A DNA stretch of 64,000 nucleotides, from positions 124,001 to 188,000 of the forward strand of contig VWRR01000010.1 in the NCBI GenBank assembly GCA_013995675.1. The letters are read 5' to 3'. The notes beneath the pieces were generated by a model. The model was not told the origin of the DNA. It did not search any database and worked only from the letters and a program-made list of their open reading frames with translations. This DNA comes from Cyanidiococcus yangmingshanensis. Lineage: Eukaryota; Rhodophyta; Bangiophyceae; Cyanidiales; Cyanidiaceae. Numbering within the stretch: position 1 is the stretch's first letter; each line of letters opens with the position of its first letter. The position numbers and the translations under genes were made by a program. Positions 20,533 to 33,200 of the stretch are shown here, in pieces.

Positions 20533-23358
20533 ATGGGTATAGATAAAGTGGAGCCAGAGGTAATCTGCCCTTTGTGTCCGCTGTCAAGACAGGAGGCGGG
20601 AACGGTCCCAACAGAGGTGGTTGGTCCGCTCCAGGGCCCCGCCGTGGGAACTCGTCGGGTTCGTCACCGAGCAACCGCTCATCGGAACTGCATCATCTGG
20701 TGTCCGGAGGTATCTGCTGATGAAAACGGGCACTTGATGAACGTTGATAGCGCCGTGTCGCGAGCCAAACGAATCAAGTGTCGTTTTTGTGGAGAGCGAG
20801 GGGCATCGATCGGCTGCTGGGAACCCCGCTGCTCGGCGAGTTACCACCTGGTCTGCGCGTATGACCCCGAGTGCGATGTGGACCTCATTCTGCCAGATCT
20901 GGAGCTCTGGTGTCCGAAACACGCGGAAGGGCCGACTTTTCAAGCGCACGAGGAGGCCAAGCGGGAAGCTCGCGCCGCAGCTGGTCTTGACGAGAAGTCG
21001 ACGCCCGAACTTTTGTCGCCACTGGAAACACGCCAGAGCATTGATGATGGGAATACTGATGTGCGGACTCCTCCACGAGATGCAAACGGCATGATGCAGT
21101 TCGGTCCTCGGGGAATACAACAGCGATCGGAGAGAATGGCTCCACCGTCGGGGCAACGGCATTTTCGAGGCTATCCAACTGAATCCGTTCATCATGAGCA
21201 GGTCGATACGAATGTGACTCTGTTCAGGCCGCCTAGAGCGCCACATCAGAGTGCTACGTACACGGAAACGGAAACCAGGAGGAAACGTGGCCGACCTCGT
21301 CGACAACATCGTGCATCACCCACAACCATACACACTGCTGCGCTGGTTGGAACTGGTGGCCCAGTCACCGCCATGGACTCGACTCGAGGAGCAAGCGTGA
21401 CGGGTAGTCGGAGGAGGACTCGCGAAACGGATCTCGGGTCTCGGGCTACGTATACTAGACGGAGATTGGCTGGTGCATCGTCACATTCGGAGGACGACGA
21501 AGACGACGAAGAAGAAGATTATGATGAGGATGACGAGGAAGAGCAGGAGGAAGAGGATGACCTACCCGAGCGAGCCCGCCGTGGCCATATGGGTATCCAA
21601 CGAGCACATCGCTCAAATCGACAACTGACGCTCTCAGAGTCCCTTGAAAAGTACTCTGCGAGGAGCCATCGAATGGCGTCACCGTACACAGAAGAGTCGA
21701 CGACAATCGGCCCGGGCATAGGCGATGCAAACGACACTTCGGAGTCAAGCACCGCTCGTCCTAGTGATGACGAGAGCGCGTTGGACTCCAACGTCTCAGC
21801 AAAGGGGGAAACTCTTGAACGAGACGAGGCTGAATGGAAATGGGAGCTAGAGCGCCGACAGAAGCGAGGGAAACGCCGACCTGGTGACCAGAAAGCGTCC
21901 AAGTTGTTCTCACATATTCTGGCCGATGTTACCGCGGAAACGGTGAAAACACGACAGCAGTTGTTTCAGCCGCTTTCCGGGGAGGCCCTACAGCGCTTCA
22001 TTCGCGAGGCCGAACCCTATACCACCAAAGCACCGCAAGACTATGAGTTACGAGAGGAAATGCTCCATTTGCTCCAGGAGCTACCCTGGATCGAGGCACG
22101 ACCAAACCTCTACTTGTGTGAACGAGATCAAGTGCTCTATTTCTACACTCGAACGGATGTCTGGGGCTGGTATGCGGATATTCGCTCTATCTGTGGAGCG
22201 AGCCATCCGCATACCATCAAGGTCATCAGCAAACCACGTCCTGAACATCGTCTTTCGATCTATCTCAAATGGACCAAACCAGGTGAACCCATCGGTGGTT
22301 TTCGCTTCACGGATCCATTTAATACACACCATGCTTTTCGGGACAATATCTTTATGATGAAGTGGATCTTGAATGGGCCGTTTAAGCGGACACGCTCTTG
22401 TGACCTAATCGCTCATGGCCAGTGCTATTTTCCCGAGTTACCAACCGCGCGTTTGTGGTTCTCTCTCAGTCGTGAGATTATTCGCGGTTTGAAACCCATT
22501 CCAACGACCGTCCTACCGTATCGAGCGTACCTGGACACGGCGCATCCGCTGGAGACCAACCAGCGCTTGCCGGCAGTGCCAGCAAGGAACCGTCTGCCTA
22601 ATCAGGACGGTGGCCCGACTTTGAGGATGGCTCTCGGTGCCAACGTTGGAGCAACCACCGTGGCAACCGCGACTGTCCAAGCCGTGGGTACCGGAGCGAG
22701 TCCCACCACAGTCGTTGGCTCATCGCGTTCTCGGTTAGGTCGTCTACCGTCCGCCAACTGGATGGTGACCCGTTCCATTGATGGCACGTTTGTGCAACAA
22801 TGTCGGGAACATATTCGACGACAAGGCTACGGATTTGAACTTGATGAGCTGGAGGGCGCAGATGCAAGCTCCGAAGAGGAGGAAGTGATTGCCCAGATCG
22901 TCCAGCGTTATATCAAACAGATGGAGCTCATTGGAGAGCCTCCCGAGCCAGGTGATCGCTTCTGGCCTCTTGGTGAGAATACGGACCCCAGTTTGTGTGT
23001 TTTGGACAATGCCTGGAAAGTGGAAGCACAACAAACACTGGAGGAGATTGAGCAACCGCATTGGGCTCGTCTGGATGCTCTTTTTCATCACGATCCAGAC
23101 AATCTGGCTATTCTGCCTCGTACGGAGGCACAACTGCGAGAGAAATACGGCCACAACTATACGAATGCAGTCTTGGCGGCGATGAGCTACAACCGTGATG
23201 TGCTCGCCGAACGACAAGCGCTTCTTCAACAGCGCTTTGGTGATAAGGGTATCGCTCCGAGCTGGAACACAACCATGGACGCAGACTCAGTCAGCGAAAC
23301 ATCCTCCATCGCCAGCGGCTCTGGAGATGAACAAGCACGATCGGTGGAGACTTTATGA
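20533..23358 (+). CDS. Chromatin protein with extended PHD finger, AT-hook and acidic tract
   Basis: 941 residues from ATG 20533 (an open GTG codon lies 6 codons upstream). Residues about 12-130 form an extended PHD finger of the C2HC5HC2H type: ICPLC, then HRNCIIWCPEV, RIKCRFCGERGASIGC, SYHLVCA and LWCPKH. Such fingers are found in chromatin readers and histone-modifier subunits and often bind nucleosomes or DNA. An AT-hook-like KRGRPRR is near residue 250. A nearly continuous Asp/Glu run is at about 316-345. The C-terminal half (about 450-660) is well ordered (FYTRTDVWGWYADIRSICG, IYLKWTKPGEPIGGFRFTDP) but I do not recognise the domain. No SET, bromo or acetyltransferase domain is seen. Probably nuclear and chromatin-associated. 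No frame breaks. Confidence 0.85.
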   Translation: MGIDKVEPEVICPLCPLSRQEAGTVPTEVVGPLQGPAVGTRRVRHRATAHRNCIIWCPEVSADENGHLMNVDSAVSRAKRIKCRFCGERGASIGCWEPRCSASYHLVCAYDPECDVDLILPDLELWCPKHAEGPTFQAHEEAKREARAAAGLDEKSTPELLSPLETRQSIDDGNTDVRTPPRDANGMMQFGPRGIQQRSERMAPPSGQRHFRGYPTESVHHEQVDTNVTLFRPPRAPHQSATYTETETRRKRGRPRRQHRASPTTIHTAALVGTGGPVTAMDSTRGASVTGSRRRTRETDLGSRATYTRRRLAGASSHSEDDEDDEEEDYDEDDEEEQEEEDDLPERARRGHMGIQRAHRSNRQLTLSESLEKYSARSHRMASPYTEESTTIGPGIGDANDTSESSTARPSDDESALDSNVSAKGETLERDEAEWKWELERRQKRGKRRPGDQKASKLFSHILADVTAETVKTRQQLFQPLSGEALQRFIREAEPYTTKAPQDYELREEMLHLLQELPWIEARPNLYLCERDQVLYFYTRTDVWGWYADIRSICGASHPHTIKVISKPRPEHRLSIYLKWTKPGEPIGGFRFTDPFNTHHAFRDNIFMMKWILNGPFKRTRSCDLIAHGQCYFPELPTARLWFSLSREIIRGLKPIPTTVLPYRAYLDTAHPLETNQRLPAVPARNRLPNQDGGPTLRMALGANVGATTVATATVQAVGTGASPTTVVGSSRSRLGRLPSANWMVTRSIDGTFVQQCREHIRRQGYGFELDELEGADASSEEEEVIAQIVQRYIKQMELIGEPPEPGDRFWPLGENTDPSLCVLDNAWKVEAQQTLEEIEQPHWARLDALFHHDPDNLAILPRTEAQLREKYGHNYTNAVLAAMSYNRDVLAERQALLQQRFGDKGIAPSWNTTMDADSVSETSSIASGSGDEQARSVETL

Positions 23359-24284
23359 AGGCACGCTTTTTTTCCGGATACGTACCGTTGCGGCCCTGTT
23401 TTCGCGACGGAACCCTGGGGCTACAGACAAGCAACAGGACCTGATCACAGCCAAGACCAGATGACTTGGTTTACAGAAACCGCGGAGAATCATGACGTGA
23501 TCGTCGTCTACCCATCAGGCAGGATGTTTCCTGGGACTGGTTGGCATACAAGCGGGGCGGAATCCTCTGCCGGAACAGTGAGGAGCAGGGAGTCTGTATG
23601 ACCGTGAACGAGCCGCACGAGGATATCGAACACCGTCTTGGAAACGCTGACACCGCTGCCTCACAAAGAAAACTTGTGTGTATCTGATTGAATGACTTGA
23701 TGCGGCTCATCAACGAGTGAGCGCGTGAGACCAAGCGTAAAGGCGTACTCGAACGCAAACGCGCTGCGACTCGTGGCAGGTTCGCGGCTCCACCGAAACG
23801 TTCCCAAGGTTTCTGACAAGCACACTCCCTGTCATTGTTTGATCCTCTTTTTTTCTTTCATCAATGGTTACGAAAACGTTATGAAAGTCCTGACTCGAAA
23901 CGAGACGCAGTGGCAGCTAGCCGCAAAAAGATGCCCTTTGGACGAAAACGCTCCAGGCATTCCAATCAGACCTCTTCTCCAAACATGACTAAACACGCTT
24001 GTACAACGAATGATCTAGACTCGCTTCCTTCATGGTTAAAACCGGCAAGCAGCAGAAAACCGACTTGAACAGATGGCTTTGGCTTTTCGGGTGGCGGCAC
24101 CACGACGTGTTCGTCCAGCGGTAACGGAAAATAACGACTTGTAATTTTTCTTTTCGAAACGAATGTGTTCACTAGTCTTTTTCGATGGACTGCTTTTCGA
24201 CATGCTGCAACATTTTACAGAGAAATTTATGGACATGGGCGAGAACCAGCGAGTCTACCGCAAGAAACGAGTGGTCGCCTGGCC
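23359..24284. other. Intergenic, no supported gene; 5' region of the E3 ligase
   Basis: Short unmatched frames only. An ATG at 24,163 opens a 42-codon frame (MCSLVFFDGLLFDML) that stops just as the main E3 frame reaches its first ATG at 24,285. It could be the true N-terminus reached by a frame change, or an upstream reading frame. Confidence 0.4.
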
Positions 24285-27200
24285 ATGCTGAAAGCATGGC
24301 TTGAACGAGCTTGTCAGCTTGAGTTGACTCACTGGACACAAGATGAACAAACGGACACCTTGACAGATACCAGACGCGTACATGATGTGTACCGACGGTT
24401 CCTTTTTTTCTATTTTGCGACCATTGCAGCGTTATCAGCGTCCAGGGGTGTACTCGCGAACATGGTTGCAGTCGAGCCAGTGCGAACGGCGTTAATGGCC
24501 CGTCTGGTCGCGCTCTCTCGACGCACCACTGACTTGGTGACAAGCGTTTCGACGTCGTCGTCGTCGTCGGCATTAGCAGCATCAGAGGCGGAACGTTTTA
24601 CCGACACACTGGAGTGCTTAGTACGAGAGCGACTGGCTGTGCTCGGCCTGGGTGCTTGTCTATCTCTACTCGAGCTTGGAGACGCTTGGATAACACCATT
24701 GATGGCTTTGCTTCTAGAGCAGCTTCATGCGGGCTATCTGGAACTGGGGCAAATGCCAGCAACAGCCGTGGCATTCCAAAAGTCTTCGCTCCAAGCGCAT
24801 TGGCTCGATACTTTATGTACTTGGATATTGGTGATCTGTCGTGAACCCGATGAGTGTACCCTATCGCCTACCGATGCTGAGCGGATGAGTGCTGAACGGC
24901 AAACGTCGTGGACAAGATCACCCGATCCTTGGAAGCGTGAAGAGAACGAGCTTTCGACAGATTGCTTAACCTGCAGCTTTCAACGAACTGGTCGTCAGTT
25001 TCAAGCACAACATTGGTATCGTTGTGCAACTTGTTCTTTCGCGGATGATGAGGGTATTTGCACCGCATGTGCGCTGGTATGTCATGCTGGCCATGAGGTA
25101 TCCTACGCTCGCTTTAGCGGTTTCTTCTGTGACTGCGGCGCCGCCTCGACAAACTCGATGGTCGTTTGTTGTCGTCTGCGAACCACCGAAGCGACGAGAA
25201 AACAAGCGTCTTGTTCAGCGTCGTCCCAGATAACACCAAGCCAGCATGATGATGACCTGGAGAAGCGTACGGAGGGCGTGCTCCTTGGCCAAGCCGAATC
25301 GGAGGGGTCGTTGCTTGAAGCGTTGCAGGAGCCAGCTCATGACTTGTTTGCATTCATGGCTCGCTTTCCTGTTGCTATGGAGCACCTGTGGGAATCTTGG
25401 GCGTCTGCATATCTTGCAAAGATATCTATTCCTTCAGTGGACAGCGCGGAGCACGTTCCATCAATCACTGCTCCTTGGATGGAACGCATTCGCGACCAAC
25501 TCATGTGGCTGCGTCAAGAAGCGCTGCATCCGTCGTTCTATATCGGCTCGATGTGGAAAGGCTCCGAATCACCCATGGTACCAGAAACCGACGACACAAT
25601 ACGAAGCGACATGTCGTCATCCACAGCAGCAGAAGCGCAGGCGTCCATTCCAACGGCAACTGAAACTGGAAGAGCGCCGCCAGACCCAACGGAACACAAC
25701 GCTGTTCCGATTCGAAACGCTTCCGGGGCTATTCTATACAAACGACTGGAGTGGGCACCTTGTACGACCCAGATGCTCACGCGTGTTCGTCATCTGGATC
25801 AAGTGCAAGGTATACCTCGTTTGGGCATGGATATGTGTTTGGATTCAACGACGAAGGCTGGAAATTCGGAGGACACGAAGCGTTTGGGAGCATCGATCGA
25901 TCCGTCCTTGGTGTTCGCCGATGGTCTGGTGATGGTTGTTGTTCCGGGTTTGGATACCCATGGTCACCAGGTCACTGGCTTGGATCTTGCAAACGTCACT
26001 GGAACAGAACGAACTGGTCGCTCGTTCACCAATGAAGAAGCAGTGGCTCGTGCCGCATCAGAGGGAGTATCAAGCGCGACGAGAACAACGAACACATCAT
26101 CACCGTCATCCGCGTGGCTCTCTCCAGCACTCGATACCCGTTCGTGGGAACGTCTACCGCTAGGTATTGGTGCGGGAACGATTCGCTTCTCTGGTACATG
26201 GCGACGACCCGGAAAGCCACAGCGACTGCTTGTGATGAATCATGAATCCTCCACGCTGCGCCTGTTCAGTCGAAACTGTCCAGCCTTGTCCGCTCAGATG
26301 CATCTCCGGAACACTTTACAGGCCAATCAGCGATTCATTTGGAGCATAGACGCCGAGCGGATCGCTTCAGCAACCACCGTCGAAACCGCTGGTAGGAAAA
26401 CGTCGGACACCCAAGCACGACAGGCATCCAGCCCTTGTATATCTGGACCGAGTTCCGATGAAGCGCTTGCGGCAGCAGCAGTATCGCTTCAGCATTGGCG
26501 TCACACGAGTGAAGCGCACGACGTACCCTATCTGCTGCTGCCGCTTCATAGGATGGTCACGATCACAGCATTCACACCAACATCCGATGGAGTTGGATAC
26601 GCGTCTGGGCCTTTGGGTGCTACATCACCGCCGCCTGGGCCAATGTCGTTCGAGAACACCGCTTTTGTGGAGTCAACCACTCGGATGAATCGCGGCAGCA
26701 CGGGAGCAACTCCTGCGAGACTGCCGTCTGCATCGACCGGCGCGAGCACCTCTCCAAGCGAGACAGAGAACCGAGCACACAACGCGAATACCCAACGAGC
26801 CTGGACGCAACACCTGCTCCTTGAGCGGAAAGCACTCGACAATGGCCAGGCCATTGGAGAAGCATCCTGGTTGGATGCGTACGCAGACGATTGGCTGCTC
26901 TTACTTGGCCAAGATCGCGACCGCATCGAGGTCTGCTCGCTCTCCTATGTCTGCACTTGTTGGATATGCCGCCTGATTCGTGCCGTCCATGGTGACCACG
27001 ACAATGAGCCAAACCCTCTTTTCCCCGTGCTCGGTGAGCCATTCTCCTCCTCCTCCTCGAGCGCTGAACAGACTGAAGCAACGCCGACTCCAGCGACTCG
27101 AACAGAGTACCTCGAATGGGTCTGTTGGGATGCCGCAGATACCGCTATAGACGCCACCACTGGTGCTGCTCGTGTCCAGGATGATGGATCCGTCTCTCCG

Positions 27201-30200
27201 CTGGATGCTTGGGTGGCGAGCAGCAGCAGCACCAACGACGACTCGGCCATGGCTTCACCGCTGGTGCACCACGACCAACAAGTGTTCGAGACGACCAGAG
27301 AGATGGGTGTGGAACCCTGCTGGGCACCTGATGCGTCCAAAGAACACGATCCCTGGCGCATGACTTGGCAGAGACGTTTCGTACTCGACTGGAATCCACG
27401 AGCGTGTCTCGAGGCCGCCCATTCGACACAGTCCACAGCGAGTCGAGTCTCCGCTTCCACGGAATTGGCCAACAGTCTAGGCGACTTGACTGCTCACGTT
27501 CATGCTCCGTTGCAGGCCTGGACGCATGGACGAGTCGTGCTCGATGCCAGGGATGTTTCGCTTTCGCCACCAGGGCGTCTATTGCTTTTCTTGATGCTCG
27601 CCAATAACCATCTCCTGGTCTATGGCTATGTGGCTGCTCCATGGACGACCATCACGAGTGGCTCACCGACAGAAGATGCAGTGCTCTTGGCCAGCATGCA
27701 ACTTGCGGCACCGAGTCGTGCCCTGACCGCGCCTGCAGCGCCTATCGAGCAGGGTACCGGTGAAGTGCCATCTGTTGCATCGGAAACAGGTACGCAAGTG
27801 ACGGGCCTCTATTACGACGATACTGCTCAAGTACTGGATCTGTTCTGGTCGAATGGCTACTGGAATCGATGGCGAGTACGCTGGCTGGCGAACAACGTCC
27901 GAGACGGCTGCTCCGAAGAGAACACCCTCGACCGTCACCCAATGCATGAAGACGAACAGACCCCGTTCTGGTCATGGTCCGCGAGACAACTGCTCCTGGA
28001 GCCCGTCGCTGAGGAGCCACTGTTTCGCGTGGATGCAGCGTCAACGATCCGCTTGCAGTCCGTACAGCAGATGCCGGTCTTGTCGTCCGGGCATCGATCC
28101 TACGCAACTGGATCGACGATTGTTCTTGCTGTTGTTGCACAATCAACCCGAACTGTGTATGGTATGGCTACCCAAGACCAACTTGAACATGCAACATGAT
28201 CTGTACTATCCACGATCTTGGAGTGGGGCCAGCGACCAGCTGGACAACGTCGGAGCGTTCAGATGCGCTCGACAGGACACTTGTCGTATGGACACCGTCT
28301 CTGGAGTCGGTCGATGCCTCCACAGACAGCAAACGTCGAATGGAGCACCATCTGGTGCTGGAACGATGTCATCGTCCACGTCGATTGATCCAGGCAACTG
28401 GCGTGGCTTTTTGGCAACCGTTGCAGTCTGGTGATGCATTCGGTCTGGAACTGGATCTCGCGCTCGTCTATGAAGACGGCACCGTGATGGGTCTCATGAC
28501 GAGTCTCTCGTGGCCATTCAACGCGCCGACAAGGGACCCTTCTGCATCCTTGCAAGTACCTAGCGACTGCAATCAATCCAGAGGCGTGATGACCTCCTCC
28601 AGCGTTCGAGCACAGGACCCGCTCCAGCGCATGTCACCGCTGCACACGCCTGGCAGCACGAACGCATGGGGTCATCCACAGCAGCAGGGATCAGACAACC
28701 CTGAAGATCGCGTCCTCTTCGGTTGCTCATTCGACACGCTGCAGTACTGCACCTCGACTGGGCACCGCCACCATTTGGCCGCTGAACAAGGATGAGCACT
28801 CGGCTGCTTCCACGACGGATGCGCTGCGGCTAGGCAACTCAACGCTCATGGTCTTGGCCGATCAACGAACCAGTCGTGGCTGCTTGGTTGGCTTCTTTGA
28901 TGCACTGGAACAAGTGCCCCATGAAGCGCTCTCTTTCAGCGGTGATTTCTGGCGACTCGGGTTGTCCTCGGTTGCATCGGTCGTCCAGTGGGCCAAGCGT
29001 TGGCCCCGACGGACGAGTGGCTCGATGCAAGCGATACAGCCTCGTGCTTCGCTTGCATCGGGTGATGCTCGTTTCCGGAATGCGGAGCACGTACCCGAAG
29101 CATTGTTCTGGCAGATCGCACCCATCGGTCGGGGTAGTGCTTCCGTAGCAAGCGCTCACTTGGACCTTGTCGTAACGACCATGGACGACGCTTCCTGGGC
29201 ACTGCTGGGCATTCGACTCGCGTGGCTACGGATTCGTTCCTCAAAGACGGGCGACGCACAGTCGGGCTCTACACGATCGATGACGGTGGCATTGCGAGGC
29301 GATGTGGATGCTGTTGACTCGTCCTCCACCGGGTCGTCTGCTTCGTCTCGATTGCAGTTGACGCCGCTACAGGATCCGAAGGCTGCACTGCCAGCGGATA
29401 TCCAGTGCGACTGGCTATGGATGGAATGCTGCTGCGATGATCCCGCTGCGCTTTCGTTGAATCCATCGTGTCGGCAGGTGACATTGACCGTGCCGGAGGC
29501 TGTATCGTGGTCGTCTCCAGCGTGGCTTGTGCTCGGAACAGTCCAGGTCTATGGGTTGCGTCTGTCGTCACCGGCGCTTGATCGATGGCTATTGTTTCTG
29601 AACTGGCGACAGCAGCATCCGGTAGCAGAGACGCGCGAGCCTGAAACGTTCCCGGAGCGCAGCAGCTCCTCCGGTGATTCCGTCAAAGCACCGAGGCGTA
29701 TGGTTCAGCGGCCGCCAGCTTGTCAGGTTCGTTGCCTGTTGAGACGAGCCTTGATCAGCATCTGCCTAGCATTGGTGAATGGCTTTGGCAGCGACCTGCA
29801 TCATCATGCAGCGGCTACAGAACTGGAACAGACTTGGTACGCGCTGCTATGGGAAGGCATGCTTTGGGGACAAGCACAGCGACATTGGTATGCACCGAAT
29901 CCTCTAGATGCTTGGTCCGAACCGCAACAAGGACGTGTTCATGACGACTGCTGGCCACTCGCCGGTTGGCTCGGTCGACACTGGCCTCGAGTGATGCACC
30001 TGCTCGAGCGCGTCTTGCACAAACGTGCCTTGTTCTTGTTGACGTCGCGGTTGGGTGGTGGTGAAGCCTCCAGTCCGATCACTGCACTGGACATGGCGCT
30101 TGAACGATTTGCGAATACAGAACGCCAACAGGCAAGTCGCTATGCCGAAGCGATGTGTTCGCTGTCGCGGGTGGCCGAACGAGGCCCGTTGGCCTCATTA

Positions 30201-33200
30201 CGGACGGATGCTGGTGATGTCGCTCCTGATGATGGTCGTCTTGTGTATCCGCAACTGGCCAGCATTGCTTTGTCCTGGGCTGTTCACGGACTCGTAGCGC
30301 TGGTCGAGACCGTACCGTACCTGTCGAGAACGAGCACTGAGCGCGGGTTCCGTGTATCGCCCTGGAGCGCCTGTGCCCGCCTCTATGTCCAGACAGCTGT
30401 GCTTTTCTGGCATGAACTCGAAGAAAACCAAAGCGATGGAGACATGCTGGTGGATGGTTTTGTCAGAGCGGCTGGCACGTTCCTTGAATGGTTGGCGTCT
30501 CGGGAGCGACCGCGATCCGAGTCGTCGCTGGAGCTGCTGTCATGGCTCTTTGAGCCGTTCGCGTTTCATTCACGAGATCACGTGGTGGTGTCGTTTCTCG
30601 ACTGTTGGTTGGGTGCGGCGAATGTCGACGACAGGCGAGCGTCGAGCCAACGTCATCGCTTTCTTCGTTGGCACTGCTGGTCTCGTTGGCTCGTCGCAAC
30701 TCTTTTACGGTATACCCGTGCATCGCCTGAGGACGGACGGACAGTCGTCTTCAGACGGGCATACGACGAGTCCGAGTGCCGTGGCTGCTGTCGACGTTGA
30801 GAGACGTCTCTGTCTGCTGATGCGAGCGAGTTTGGATCCATCGCGAGCCGATGGTCACTGGCAAATCCTACTCGAAGCGTTGAGTGTCCTTGCGGGTCGT
30901 TCACGTCCAGACCAAGTGATGCGTATCATGGCCATGCTGGCGAGCGACAAGCCAGCACTCCATCCCTCGTTCCGTTCGCTAACCGGATGGTCCTCAATTT
31001 TGTTTCGGGGTCAGCACACGATTCATGGCTGGACGGTTCTGGAGACACTCTGGCTCGTGAGCGCGTATGGTGCTGGACTCGAGCATGCGCTGGCAACGGA
31101 ACGGCGTGAGATGTTGTCGAATGTTTCCACGGAGACGCCGTACTTGGTAGAGACGCAAACAGATGCTGGTGTCTTGTTTGATTGGATGCCAGCAGACGTA
31201 ACCTGGCCCCAGACTGCCTTTGAGATCTGGATACGACGCTTTCAGCAGCAGTGGCGCGCGGATACCCCTGTTGACTCCAGGCAGTGGCTCGACGCCTATG
31301 CATCGTTGGTGCTGGCAGCGTTTTGTCTGCAGCGCATACAATGCATGGAGAAGGAGGCCCTGCCAACGGCACTGATTGGACAAAGAGGCGGGTCTCGTGC
31401 GGATGCGCTGCCGTACGCTGCAACCGAGTCGATTGAAGTGGCCCTCTGGGATTGGTTTGGTACTGGAGTCCAGTTCGGCTTTTTGCATCGGGCACCGAAA
31501 GCGCTGCAACTGCTTCTTGGTGTCCTTGTGCGGTCCGCGAGCGCTGTCCAGGCAGCCATGGCGCTCGCTGCACAGCGACAGATACTGGTTGCGCTGGAGC
31601 ATCCAAGGCATCCGCGTCGACGTGATGGCTCCGCGAGTCTACCCAGCGGCCTTGAGGCGTCTACATACTGGGATCGATGGCAGCGGCAACAGCGTCTTGA
31701 ACAAGCCGCTGCTTGGATGTCTGCTGCCAATGATGCCGTACTGGGCGACGATTGGAGTCGTTCCTTGTCGCCGCTGCTGCCGATGCTGTTGCAGTTGCTG
31801 ACAAGCGCCCTGGCCCAGGATGATCATCGGTCTGTTCGAGGCGTGTTGCGTCTGCTGCTGCAAGCCATTCGTAACGTCCCTGTGTCTATGACGCTGGATC
31901 TGGCTCGATCTTGTTGGAAACTCCTGCGGACACTGATGATGATGATGCACACAAGCGCACGACAAGTTTATCAACAAGCCGTCGTCTCTATGCTGGTACG
32001 CATGGTGGACGTGGCGGCTTGTTCAACGACTGGTGGTGACCCGGACCGTCGAGAACAGCGAGCGGACACGAGTCACCTGGCTCAAGTCGCTCGTACAACG
32101 CTACGCGATGCTGTATGGACTCGGACCATTTTCCTCGACAAGTACAGCCGTCGATGAGATGATTGACGTGCTGATGATGCAACTCGAGGCCATCGCTGAC
32201 CAGGACGTCTCGTCATGGACCAGTACCGTCTCCAATGGCCATGTTCATGATTCGTCGTCAGCGAGATGCTCCCTGCAACCGAGTTTGTGCTCGGGTTGCG
32301 TCCCCGTACCAGGTTCTGAGCCTTCTGGCAGCGACCCAAACCGAGTGCTGGATGTGATCCCCTCCAGCTGGCACGCAGCTTCTCTGGTGTGTCCCGACTG
32401 TCGAGACGACGCCCGTCGATGGCTGGTATGCCGTCACGGCACTGCAGCAGCATCGTTGCTAGCGGGCCAGGTACAGCGTCAATCACTACGAACGTTGGCG
32501 AGTCAACTGCGCTATGATGATTGTGTTCTGGAGGCCACTTGGCCGGTCCCCCGTCGACTGCGCCGTCTGGGCATTCGAATGCTTCGTTGTCGAACAACGT
32601 TGGTCATTTACGGCATTCGGGTGCACCTTCGACGACGCACTGTTGGCACCCCTCGGAATGACTTGTTCGAACGCCACCAACATGACCGCAGCCAATGGTG
32701 AAGCGACGACGCAAGGACCGCTGCGTCACCGTCCTCAAGTCATGGGTGATGCATCTAGTGAATGGACATGCTGCTTCGAGATCCTCTATCGACAAGATGG
32801 ATCCATCCTGGCAGTGCTGTCAGCAATGGACAGCGCAACCAGAACGACAACCAGCGGACTGGGGTGTTGCCACTGGCCTGCGGCTCGAGTTTCTGCGCTG
32901 CTCGGGACGAACGTCGCTACCAGAGACCGTGTCTTGTCCTCGGTGTGCTCGTCTGGTCACCGAGCGAGGCGGTATCTGTCCAGGATGCAAAGAGAATGTC
33001 TATCAGTGTCGAGCTTGTCGTTTCATTGATTACGGACGCCTGAACGCGCTGCTCTGCCGAGAATGTGGCCATTCGCGCTATCTACGCTATGAAGTGGAGC
33101 TTGAGACCAGTGCCGTTGATCCATTGCACCAGGTGCAGTCGCGATCAGCACAAAGACGAGGACAAGCGCTGCTGCCATCGTCGTCTTATGCTCCGACAGT

